From Allomyces macrogynus ATCC 38327 (lineage: Eukaryota; Blastocladiomycota; Blastocladiomycetes; Blastocladiales; Blastocladiaceae), in contig GG745373.1 of NCBI GenBank assembly GCA_000151295.1, positions 128,619 through 186,111 on the forward strand: a stretch of DNA of 57,493 bases, given 5' to 3'. The notes under the pieces are model-generated. The model saw only the letters and a list, made by a program, of their open reading frames with translations, was not told the origin of the DNA and searched no databases. Position numbers and translations under genes: made by a program. Positions 1-9,826 of this stretch are shown here, one piece after another. Position 1 is the first letter of the stretch; each line of letters opens with the position of its first letter.

Positions 1-30
1 TGCGCGTGCACAGCACGGGATGGAACATAC

Positions 31-236
31 CGCCAGTTTCGCAAACTTGGCCGTCGGCTTGACGCGGAATTCTGGGTCGACGCGTGCGTGAGAGAAGGCC
101 ATGTGGTGATGAAATGGAGGCAGGGAGGGTAGGTACGGATCGGGTCACGTTCGGCTGCACCGGGGAGCAGGTCGTGCACGTGGATGATGATGCACGCGTT
201 GGCGTCGGGCGAGGGTGGGGTCGAGTCGGGCTTCAT
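31..236 (-). CDS. SUMO-family protein, paralogue of the adjacent SUMO gene (partial, 3' end outside window)
   Basis: Two exons of a ubiquitin-like beta-grasp gene are visible: exon 1 at 236-137 from ATG 236 (context GACCATGA) and exon 2 at 71-31, joined over intron 136-72 (GTACCT...CAG). A second donor, GTATGT, begins at 30 and the rest lies off the window. The peptide starts MKPDSTPPSPDANAC and contains FRVKPTAKFAKLA, which aligns with VRMRTSTKFIRLA of the SUMO gene at 700-1306 and with the first strands and helix of SUMO. Both intron positions and phases match that neighbour (exon 2 is 41 nt in both; the first intron is phase 1), so the two are tandem duplicates. Sequence divergence between them is large. 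Whether this copy ends in Gly-Gly cannot be seen, so it could be a conjugated SUMO isoform or a non-conjugated SUMO-like protein. Confidence 0.72.
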
Positions 237-699
237 GGTCGTGCGCGCGGGGAGGGAGGGAGTCACTAACTTCGATCATGCAACGTGCACTTGGTGCGAC
301 GCGGTGTCGCCGTGCGTCGTGAATGACGGAGGCTCGGATTCTGGTGTAACAGCGCCGCAGGCCGTGGGCGGACTGGACGTTGCGTTGATCATGGGCGGGC
401 GGTGCGTCGCGCGGGTCATGGACGATCTGTTGCGCGTGTCGTGGCCTGGTCGTGCGCGGTGGGACGTGGAGCGCAGACGAATCAAGGGCGGTTGCAGCGC
501 CGGTCGATGGTACCGCTGACGACCGCAAGCCAGGTGGGTCAACAGGAGAGGGATAACCGTTCACTATGCACAAGAAGAAGAAAAAAGAACCGCACTCCCA
601 CGTCCATCTCCACGCATCGCGACTAAGCTCGCGCGCTCGGGGCGGTGGTCGACGGGCCGGGCGCAAGAACACCGCGCCGAGCGCGCACACGTTCTCCAC
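237..699. other. intergenic, between tandem SUMO-family genes
   Basis: About 460 nt separate the stop codon of the downstream SUMO gene from the ATG of its paralogue, both on the minus strand. It must hold the 3' UTR of one and the promoter of the other. I see no TATA box and no third gene; the open frames here have no recognisable content. Confidence 0.5.
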
Positions 700-1306
700 T
701 CAACCGCCAATCTAGAGTGCGTCAGTATCGTAACTGAAAACAGCAGCGAGAGGTGTGTGGGCGTACCATGACCTTGGGCGACACCTCGATCGTGTCGCCG
801 TCCACCATGCCGAGCTAGAGTCGATCGCGACAGGTCGTGAGCACCGCATCGAGCAGCGACGACAGAGCAAGAAAGCAGAAGTGACGCACATCGGCCACGG
901 GCACCTCGGACGTGGGCAGGATGCGGCGGCCCTTGAACATAAACCGCAGCTCGGACAGCTCGCGGTTCTGGCGCGTTGCAAACGTGCGCTGCATCCAATC
1001 GAGTCATCAGTGCCCTGGCGCAGAGACTCATCGTCGCACGAGCGGATGGAGCACGCACCGCGAGCCGAATGAACTTGGTCGACGTGCGCATGCGCACTTC
1101 TGTGGACGAGAACCGGGGCACACGTCGTGGGTGCGCGTGCTGGGTCAGGTCGTGTCCATGCTAGCACCATATCGTGGACGAGCGCAGTGTCGCGGGGTAC
1201 CGAGGTCGTCGCCCTCCGAGTCGAGGTCGCGCAGCTTGAGCGTGATCTGTGTGGGGCCGCCAGGCGCGGCACTGGGCGCCGGGCTCGCGCTCTTCATGTC
1301 GCTCAT
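700..1306 (-). CDS. SMT3: SUMO (small ubiquitin-like modifier, SMT3 family)
   Basis: Five exons: 1306-1201, 1099-1059, 988-890, 814-767 and 711-700, with introns of 101, 70, 75 and 55 nt bounded by GT...AG. Phases close exactly to give 101 residues. The protein begins MSDMKSASPAP, an acidic/Ser-Pro tail. The beta-grasp fold follows (about residues 20-98), with ITLKLRDLDSEGDDLEVRM, a helix TKFIRLARTFATRQ, then LRFMFKGRRI and LGMVDGDTIEV, all at the positions expected for SUMO. It stops directly after Ile-Gly-Gly, so the translated form already has the conjugation-competent C-terminus and needs no SENP/Ulp trimming. The last exon is only 12 nt. SUMO is attached to lysines by E1 (Aos1/Uba2), Ubc9 and E3 ligases, mostly in the nucleus. 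ATG 1306 is chosen because it starts the usual MSD.. tail; the frame has no better upstream start. Confidence 0.93.
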
Positions 1307-1706
1307 GGTCGTGGAACTCTTTCGGTTGGCCGGTCAAGCTGGCGCGCGAGCAACTGGACCAGGTGCGGTCCAAGTTGGCAGCAGTGCGGCGGCGTGTGCG
1401 GTCGTGCTCGTGCGGTCGAGTTGCAGCTGGTTGGTACTCAGCGGCGGCACTGCAGTGTTCGGCGTCAGTCGCGAAGACGTCAATCTTGCTGGCCGAGGTG
1501 GGCGACGACGAGGTCGACTCGGCTTGCCGCCGCGCTCAAGAGGCGATGCGGTGGAGGCACACGTGCCAATGTGTCGGCCGAGCGCACCGCCATGGCGACT
1601 GTGGTAGGGCAGGGTGGTCGTGGTCGCGGTCCGTCGCGGTCGCGCCGACGCTGCTTCTAGCAACCGCAGCGACGCGACATAAGTACCGTCTGCCCGCGCG
1701 CCGCCC
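1307..1706. promoter_or_regulatory. divergent promoter region, SUMO (-) / NMNAT (+)
   Basis: Four hundred bases lie between two divergent start codons. No TATA box is evident, and long frames on both strands have no family resemblance. It most likely holds both promoters and 5' UTRs, although an upstream non-coding exon of either gene cannot be excluded. Confidence 0.45.
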
Positions 1707-2712
1707 ATGAACATCTGGTTCCGCTCGTGCCCTGCCTGGCCCTGGCCGTGCCGCGCATCCTCGGCCGCCGCCGTCGCCGCGCTCCGTGCTGCGCCAGCGA
1801 CCACCTCGGCCCCGCTCCCGCCACGTACGGCCGATTCCACCAAGCACGCTGCTTGCCAACCGGATCAGGTCAACGACGAGACACCAAGGAGGCCTGTGCG
1901 CGTCACGATCCTCGATTCGTCGCACAACCCGCCCAACGCCGCGCACGTTGCCCTGCTCCGCGCAGCGTTGCAACCGTCGTTGGCGCGTGCGTCAGCAAAT
2001 GAGCCGGACAACAACGAAAGCGACGCTGTGTACGTTCCACACGGCGCCAACTTTCCCGTACACTCGTTGGCCAATGCCTGACCTCTCTTCTCCACCCGAT
2101 AGCGATGCCGTTTTGATCCTGCTCGCCGTGCAAAACGCCGACAAGGGCCGGCTCGCCGAGTCGGACCTCGCGCACCGGCTCGCCATGATGCGCGAGGTGG
2201 CACTCGATACGCACGAATGGCTCGCCGCGCACGCTCCCGCCGCGACGACCACGGAACTTCCGAGCATCGCTGTCGCGACCACCGACCACGCGCTCTTCAA
2301 GGACAAGGCCGCCGACGTTCTCGCTCTCCTCCCACCCTCGGCGCACCTGCGATGGGTTCTTGGTGAAGACACGCTCCTGCGCATCTTTGACCCGAAGTAC
2401 TACCCCGCAACCTCGGTCGCCGACACCATGACTGCGTTTTTCGATGCCACGCGGTCCACGTTCCTGTGGGCCAGGCGGCCAGCGCTACCCATCGCCGCCA
2501 ATGTTGACCGCGACGCGCTAGACCTGTGCCGTGCCCGCGGATTTGTTGAAGACCTCGTTCTCGACCCGGGCGTGGCACTCGCCATCCGCGATGTGTCGTC
2601 AACGAGCGTGCGTGATGCCGTCGCTAGTGGAGAATGGGCCGCGGTCGAACGCGGGACCGTGCCGGGCGTCACACGATACATTCGCGAACACGGTCTGTAC
2701 GGGGCCGAGTGA
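1707..2712 (+). CDS. POF1: nicotinamide-nucleotide adenylyltransferase-like protein (Pof1 type)
   Basis: Two exons, 1707-2029 and 2103-2712. The 73-nt intron has GTACGT at 2030, branch-like CCTGAC, then CTTCTCCACCC before the AG. The protein is 310 residues. The nucleotidyltransferase signature DSSHNPPNAAH (residues 70-80) takes the place of the usual (T/H)xGH motif, as in yeast Pof1. LLAVQNADK, VLGEDTLLRIFDPKYY and the C-terminal SSTSVR (273-278, the ISSTxxR ATP-binding motif) follow in family order. The expected reaction is NMN + ATP to NAD + PPi, in the cytosol. The first 60 residues are Ala/Pro-rich and unconserved. ATG 1707 is the only Met upstream of the motif in this frame, so either it is the start or there is a further 5' exon. 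Function is inferred from motif conservation; Pof1 itself is less studied than the canonical NMNATs. Confidence 0.87.
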
Positions 2713-3990
2713 TGATGTTCGAGGCACAAATGCAAAGACCATTGCTTTCCAAGCTGTCATCTCTTCTTGCATGGGCAAAACGTCGTGAGCGGCGCGCGTC
2801 CACCGGCGAACATGGTGGCGGCGCCGGCCCGGGGCCGTTGCAACTCATGACCCCGCCAAAATGCCGTCACCTCCGCCGTTGACGATCCCAGCGACCAATG
2901 CCATCCGAACAAGGTCTTCCACGCCGTGCTCACATGCTCGTCCGCGTGGTACCTCGCGGCATTTTTGCCGGCTGCGTGCGTTCCAGGTCGCCACGGTGAG
3001 TGCTGTCACCATCCACTTGCACAATGCGCTCAACTCCGTCCGCAACCGAAGATGGCAGTGAGAGACCCGCTCGTCCTGTCGCTGCCAGGCGGCCGGCGAG
3101 AGTGAGAAGAGGAGAGGCCAGTCGTCCTGACCCTTCCGTTGCTTCCGTGCTGGGACCGGACCGAGCGATCCGGGCCCGCTCGCGGAGAGAACGGTGCGCG
3201 CACTATGGGCAATGACAAGAAGTTGATTTGATCGCGACATCCGGACTGGAGACGACGTTGTTCCCCACAAGCGCAACGCACGCTCTACGCACAAGAATAT
3301 ATTTGCGCGTGCTGCGTCGTGTGCGCCTTTAACAAAGCTGTGACGCACGCACGGCTTGATTCAGCTTGTCGGCCAATCAAGAAAACGTCCACGGCGGCGA
3401 CAAGCGGCGGCAGCTGGCGTTGCCGCCTCTTGGCGCTGTGGCGCCGCCGCTGTTGCCAGTCATCGGACCATTTTTCCAGACCAACGACCACCAAACCCAC
3501 ACTCCCATGACGGTTCACAACCCTTGTCTCTGGGTAGGAATGGCGCCATTTTCATTCTGTCGCAGCAACAACGCGTGTTTGCGTGGGTCATGGGTGGCTG
3601 TAGGACGCTCTGCGACTGGTCCAGTGGTTGGGGACGTGACGCACCAAGGACGCGCACGCGGCGCGCGGGCGAGGCGATGGTTCGTGATCCTGGCAACCGG
3701 CTCGACCAGCAGCGCGTCGCCCACGTCGTTCGATGGCGGGGATATTTGCTCGTGTGCTCTGGCGCGTGCGCCGGGACAGCGGACGCCCGCGCGCGGCCGG
3801 ACCGTATAAAGTGGGTCCCCTCCCGGCCGCCCATCGGTCAAGATCCCTCAACTCTGCTGCAGCACGACAGCCTCGACGTTTGGCACTCAACTCCTCGCCG
3901 ATACTTTTCCGCACCCAACCACGACACCAGCGCTCTCCTCTCCTTGGATCCGGACCCCGACGCGTGCACCCTACACCGTCCACCGACGTC
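2713..3990. other. intergenic region upstream of the first transporter gene
   Basis: About 1.28 kb lie between the NMNAT stop and the first transporter ATG. A TATA box lies at 3805-3810 near its right end. I tested both strands for conserved exons and found none; the open frames (for example minus 2845-3348) look like GC-rich chance frames. Confidence 0.45.
3805..3810 (+). promoter_or_regulatory. TATA box of the first amino-acid transporter gene
   Basis: CCGTATAAAGT stands about 180 nt before the start codon. The paralogous gene downstream has GCCGTATAAAGT about 155 nt before its own ATG, and both have a GATATTT(G)CTCGT element roughly 60-110 nt further upstream. Conservation between duplicates in otherwise diverged DNA supports a core promoter. 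Confidence 0.6.
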
Positions 3991-5825
3991 ATGGACTTCA
4001 TCAAATCGACGCTGAAAGTCAAGTCGATTGAGCGGCTCCAGGGTGAGGCCGACGCTTCGCAGTTGCGGCGCGCTCTGACGGGCGTCGACGTGGTGCTCAT
4101 TGGCACGGGCGAGATCATTGGTACTTGCGGCCTTGCTCTCTGAACACTCTCCGCCGGCTCGAAACCCGCGAGCTCATCGCGATTGCGTCGCTTTTCCACG
4201 ATTAGGCGCCGGCATTTTCGTCATCACGGGCACTGCCGCCGCCAACCATGCGGGCCCCGCGATTGTCCTCTCGTTTGTGATTTCCGGCATTATTTGCGCG
4301 TGCGCCGGACTTTGCTACTCGGAAATGGCCGCGGTCGTGCCCGTCTCGGGTTCGGCCTATACGTTCACGTACGCGACGGTCGGCGAGCTCATCGCATGGA
4401 TGATTGGATGGGGTACATGCTTCACACGGCGAGCGCGTCGGCATCGCTTCAAGGGCATCATTTTGACCACATATCTGCGATCCACTAGATTTGATGCTGG
4501 AATACCTCATGGGCGCGGCAGCTGTCGCTGTTGGGTGGTCGGGATACCTGGTCAAGTTCCTGCACGAGTGCGGTGTCACGGCCGACGAAAACTGGGTCAA
4601 GGCGCCATGGGATTTCACCGACGAGGAAGGATTTAAGTCGACTGGCACCTATATCAACTTGCCCGCCGTCGCGATCGCGGTGGCCGTCACGACCATCCTT
4701 TGTCTCGGTATCCGGCAATCTGCGGTAGTGAACCACATTGCCGTGAGCATCAAGATCACGGTCATCCTGATCTTCCTGTTTGCGACCTTCTCGTACATCA
4801 ACCCGGCCAACTGGACGCCGTTCATTCCGGAACCGCACAATGGCAAGGACTACGGAGTCAAGGGCGTGCTGCGCGCGTCGACCATGACGTTTTTCGCGTA
4901 CATTGGGTTCGATGCGGTCGCAACGTGCGCGCAGGAGGTCAAGAACCCGGCGCGCGATATGCCGATTGGGATCTTGGGTTCGCTGGGGCTGTGCACGGTG
5001 CTGTACATTTTGGTACGCGATTCCGTCATTTATTTCGCCCCCTTCTTTGTCAATCTGGCTTGTTTGCTGACTCTCTCCACCCACTTTCACAGGTTTCGCT
5101 CAACTTGACGGGTATTGCACCCTATGAGTCCCTCAACTCGGCGTCGCCGCTCGCTGACGCGGTCGCGAACCTCGGCATGGCCTGGCTGCGCATCCTGATC
5201 TCGCTGGGCGCCGTCGCGGGCCTGACCTCGGTGGTCCTCGTTTCCCTACTCGCGCAGCCGCGTATTTTCTCTGCGTACGTCAATTTGAATCATTCCTGAT
5301 CGATCACCGCGTCCACCACGCTCACCCACCCACTCCCGACCCCTCAGAATGGCCCACGACGGTCTCCTGCCCGCGGCTTTCGCCCGTATCCACCCGCGAT
5401 TCAAAACCCCGATCCTCCCAACGCTCGTTTCCGGAATATTTTGTGCGATTGCAGCTGGATTGCTGCCCATCAATGTTCTTGGCGACCTGACGTCCGCCGG
5501 CACCCTGTTCGCGTTCTTCCTCGTCTCCGTCTCCGTCACCGTCCTGCGATTCACGCGCCCGGACTTGCCGCGACCGTTCCGAGTCCCCCTAGGTCCGTTT
5601 GTGATCCCCGGTCTGGGCGCGGCGTCGGCGTTGGGCCTGATTGTCACGACCGGATGGGCGACGGTGTTGCGGTTGTTGGTGTGGATGGCGTTGGGTCTGG
5701 TCGTGTACTTCTCGTACGGCATGCACCATTCAGTGCTGCGCACGGGGAAGACGCCAGATTTGGGCATCGGGTTGGATGAGAAGGGCGCGGGGGTGGACGA
5801 GAAGCGCGTGGTTGAGTCGGCATAG
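3991..5825 (+). CDS. cationic amino-acid transporter (APC superfamily, SLC7A/CAT type), copy 1
   Basis: Five exons: 3991-4120, 4206-4412, 4489-5012, 5093-5274 and 5348-5825 (506 residues). The product is a multi-pass permease of the plasma or vacuolar membrane. RRALTGVDVVLIGTGEIIGAG is the first helix with the APC glycine motif. GPAIVLSFVISG, SGSAYTFTYATVGELIAW, FAYIGFDAVATCAQEVKNP and AMAHDGLLP (the family's R..AMARDGLLP loop) follow in the right order, then the C-terminal helices and an acidic tail. The exon 4/5 junction is placed so that Ala-Met-Ala is restored across it. Substrates are predicted to be Arg/Lys/ornithine from the family only. A close paralogue lies about 3.6 kb downstream in the same orientation. 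Intron 3 (5013-5092) is absent from that paralogue. Confidence 0.93.
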
Positions 5826-7578
5826 GGAGTGTGGAGGGCCCATTGTACAGTATTGTCGTGAGGGGTGGAGAGGGTTTGTGAAGTGTCGGATAAGCTATCT
5901 GTGAATTTTAGAGGCACTAGCATCCGTTTTTGTATCCTTTTTTTAGTTGTGGGTGGTTGGGACCGGCGAAGACGGCGTATCCGCAGGACTCAAAGCAGGA
6001 AACCTGTCCAGTTCCATCGTGAAAACAATCATCGGCGACGCGCCGCCGTCGGTTATCGGTTGCACCCTCCAAGGCGGAGCAATGGCTGGCGTGCCGCGCG
6101 CCGACACGAGTGCAACCACACGCGCTTGGCCGACCTTCACGCCAGCGGCCAGCAGCTCAGTTGTCACGCTGCAACGAACCGAAGGGGCCGCTCATGGATC
6201 AGGGATGCACGGCCTGCACATATCAGAGCGGAAAAAGCAGGGCAAACCGAAGCGCGCGTGGGCGAATCATTCAGATGCTGCATAGCATGGGTGTAGAACG
6301 TGCGTGTTTGCCGGACTCGCAGGACATGGAGTATGGACACCGGCACCCGTTTTAGATCATTTTCGCCATGGGTCAGGGGCAAGCCAAGCTGTGCACCAGC
6401 GTTCGAGAGCGACATGGACCTTCTTCGGCGACGCTTTGCCACACGGTGCGAGAAATACGACAACCAAAATGACCGACTTCGGCCTCCAACCTTCACCACT
6501 TCCCGCATTGGAGAGAGCGCACCGCGCACCTGCACGCAAGGCGCATCTTGTTCAAGCAAATGCCATCGTCCATCATCGTTGCGTTTGAACCAAGGCTCCA
6601 CCGGCGACTCGAGCGAGCTCGTGCGAACGAACCAACCGTGTACGACCCACCCGTATGCCGGTGCCGGGGAGACCGAGCTCAAACGTACGAGCGCTCATGA
6701 CCCTGAGCGCGACAGTGACCAAGTCCAAGGTCGCGGGTGGCGAGGAGATGGAGGAGAGCGTGCCAAGCGCTTCGGCTTCACTTACGCCACACTCGCACGG
6801 CGGCGCGGGTGCGCGCGTGCGTTCGACGGCGTACGGCGTACGACGCCAAACCCACGCGACGATATGAAAAAAGGAGGAACAGCTCAATCATGAGATGCCG
6901 CATGTTGCCAGAACCCCTGCCGTTGCGCGCAAAAAGAATCTTCTCGACGGGGACCGTGAACGTCTGGAACTTTGTGGAACGTTGCGCGTAATGAACTCAT
7001 CGTCGTTTTTTGCTCTCGTGGATACCAATGAAGACAAGCAACCCACGCTCGCGTGTCCGTGCCGTTCGCCACACCGCCATTCGCCACGGCGCCAACGACG
7101 GGGCGCCAGTCACATGAGCGCGTCGGCGTCGCCACAACTGGTAGTTCTTGTCCTCGACAGCGTCCGCCACCCCCTCGCGTAACGGCGACGACGATGGCGA
7201 ACAGGTCATGGGTGTCGCTCCGCGCAAGGACGCCAAGAGCCCGGGCACTTGGATCCACGCGAACAGGACCACTTCCCACCCACCCAACCCACGGCGCGCT
7301 CGACGCGTAGATATTTCTCGTCGTTGGTCGGCTGGCGTGACCTTCTTTCATGTAGCACAAACGCAAGAGCCGCCGGCATTGTTGGTCCAACCGAGTCGCG
7401 TGAGGATGCCCGCTGCTCGCCGTATAAAGTCGACTCGCACCCCGCCGCGGTTGGCACCATCGCTGACCAGGACCCGTCCTGCTGACCGGCCATCGCTCTT
7501 ACGCGCTCACGCTCTCTGACCACCCGCTCAAGACCTGACCCAACAAGCGCCGTCCCCGTCCACCGCAACTGATTCACC
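5826..7578. other. intergenic region between the transporter duplicates
   Basis: About 1.75 kb. The last 160 nt hold the TATA box of copy 2. The minus-strand frame 5943-6167 has coding-like composition and could be a terminal exon, but I could not connect it to any family or to neighbouring exons, so no gene is called. Confidence 0.4.
7422..7427 (+). promoter_or_regulatory. TATA box of the second amino-acid transporter gene
   Basis: GCCGTATAAAGT is placed about 155 nt before ATG 7579 and matches the TATA element of the paralogous gene. An AGATATTTCTCGT stretch about 110 nt upstream also matches. Confidence 0.6.
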
Positions 7579-9407
7579 ATGGACTTTCTCCGATCGATCA
7601 TGTTGGTCAAGTCCGTGGAGAACCTGAAGAGCCAGGCCGAGGCGTCGGGGCTCCGTCGCGCGCTGACAGGCACCGACGTCGTGCTCATTGGCACGGGCGA
7701 AATCATTGGTGCGTGCCCTTGCTTCTCCAACTCGGTCTCGATCTCGACCTCGATCTCGATCTTACTCATGCTGTGTCCGCATTGTTAGGCGCCGGTATTT
7801 TCGTCATCACGGGCACTGCTGCCGCCAACCACGCTGGTCCGGCCATTATCTTGTCGTTCATCATTTCGGGGGTCATTTGGTGCGCTTCGTGTCGAAAAGT
7901 TGTTGGAATGGGACCGGTCTTGTGTATTCTGATCGTCGTCATCCATAGCGCGTTTGCCGGTCTGTGCTACTCGGAAATGGCGGCCGCTGTTCCCGTCTCG
8001 GGCTCGGCGTACACGTTCACCTACGCGACGGTCGGCGAGCTGGTCGCGTGGATGATTGGATGGGGTGCGCCGCTTTTTCTGGTTGCGCGTTGGTGCATGT
8101 TTCGTGTTCGCCGTCGCTGATGTTGTTTTTGCAATCGTTCCACGCAGACCTGATGCTCGAGTACCTGGTTGGTGCTGCCGCCGTCGCCGTCGGCTGGTCG
8201 GGTTACCTCGTCAAGTTTTTGAAGGAGTGCGGCGTCAAGTCTGACGAGCACTGGGTGGAGGCGCCGTGGGATTTCTCCGACGAGGACGGGTTCAAGTCGA
8301 CCGGGTCCTACATTAACCTGCCAGCCGTCGCGATCGCGCTGGGCGTCACGGTCGTGCTGTGCCTCGGCATTCGCCAGTCGGCCTGGGTCAACCACGCTGC
8401 CGTCGCGATCAAGGTGACCGTGATCCTGATTTTCCTGTGCGCGACGTTCTCGTACATCAATCCGGACAACTGGACGCCGTTTATTCCGGAACCGCACAAC
8501 GGCAAGGACTACGGGTTCAAGGGTGTTCTGCGCGCGTCGACCATGGTCTTCTTCGCCTACATTGGCTTCGACGCTGTCTCGACGTGCGCGCAAGAGGTCA
8601 AGAACCCGGCGCGCGACATGCCGATTGGTATTCTCGGCTCGCTCGGCGTCTGCACGGTCCTCTACATTCTCGTGTCGATGAACTTGACGGGTATTGCGCC
8701 CTACGAGACGCTCAACTCAGCCTCGCCGCTCGCCGACGCCGTCGCGAACCTCGGCATGACCTGGCTGCGCATTTTGATTGCGCTTGGCGCCGTCGCTGGG
8801 TTGTCGTCGGTCATTTTGGTTTCCCTGCTCGCTCAGCCGCGCATTTTCTCGGCGTACGTCGCGTGCAAGCGCACTCACGCCCATGTCCACCGCTGCAATT
8901 CCAATCCATCCTAACTGCGGTCCCTTCTCCACCCAATTTCATAGCATGGCGCAAGACGGCCTGCTCCCGCCGTCATTCGGCAAGATCCACCCGCGGTACA
9001 AGACGCCCGTCCTGCCGACGCTCGTCTCGGGCTGTTTCTGTGCAGTCGCAGCTGGCTTGCTTCCTATCAACGTGCTCGGCGACCTGACCTCGGCCGGCAC
9101 GCTCTTTGCCTTCTTCCTGGTGTGCCTGTCGGTGACTGTGCTGCGGTTCACGCGCCCCGACCTGGAGCGCCCCTTCCGTGTGCCGCTTGGGCCATTTGTG
9201 ATTCCGATTCTTGGTGCGGCCACGTCCATGGGCCTGATTGTTACGACCGGCTGGCCGACGGTACTGCGGCTGTTGATCTGGATGGCGCTTGGGCTCGTCG
9301 TCTACTTTGCCTACGGCATGCGCCATTCGGTCCTGCGCACGGGCAAGAAGCCCGAGGGACTGGAGTCGCCGGTCGAGGAGGAGAAGCCGGTGCTCGAGTC
9401 GGCGTGA
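7579..9407 (+). CDS. cationic amino-acid transporter (APC superfamily, SLC7A/CAT type), copy 2
   Basis: Five exons: 7579-7708, 7789-7879, 7949-8064, 8148-8853 and 8945-9407 (501 residues). It is collinear with copy 1 along its whole length and shares its motifs (GTGEIIGAGIF, SGSAYTFTYATVGELVAW, AYIGFDAVSTCAQEVKNP, AMAQDGLLP, and a C-terminal helical pair ending in VLESA). Both copies keep a hydrophilic loop WVEAPWDFSDEDGFKST between helices, which is unusual for the family and may be a lineage insertion. Intron 2 (7880-7948, splitting the Cys codon of VIC-AFAGLCY) is not present in copy 1, whereas copy 1 intron 3 is missing here. Promoter elements are shared with copy 1, so similar basal regulation is likely. 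Confidence 0.93.
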
Positions 9408-9826
9408 GCCGCTGTGGGTGCGCGAGGTTGATCTGTTGATGGGGATTGCTTTGTGCTGTATCATTTGTGGACGCGATGGCGGGCGTTTTGCTTGCTTCCC
9501 GGCCCCTGTCGCGCCGAATCCGTTGTTGCATTGGCCGACATATCGCGCCTCCGTTGTCAATTTGTGAATCGGGGAAGCGCTTTGATTTGTTGTTCGTGCT
9601 TGCTGGCGGCGTCTCCGCCACGTTCAGCTGTGAGGCCGTCTCTTCGACTCATCGATCAGGGACTCCCTCACCGTTCGTTATTCTGGCGCTTTGCTGCAAC
9701 GCTACGAGTTGCAGGTCGTCATGCAAGGCGGCGGCGCCAACACGCTTGCTGCAGCACACCATGATCAACGGCCACCAGACTCCCCGCATGTCGCCCATCT
9801 CGCCCACCTGCTTGCTCGTCGCCACC
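9408..9826. other. intergenic, transporter 3' UTR and polymerase promoter
   Basis: About 420 nt. The polymerase frame stays open upstream to 9446, with in-frame ATGs at 9761 and 9788, but no conserved sequence is seen before 9827. Confidence 0.45.

Noticed and set aside
145..699. Long minus-strand frame over the SUMO 3' region
   Set aside because: It crosses SUMO introns in the wrong phase; the short exons with Gly-Gly fit the family exactly.
5943..6167. Possible terminal exon on the minus strand (ELLAAGVKVGQARVV...)
   Set aside because: The composition is coding-like but no family, upstream exon or splice pairing could be established.
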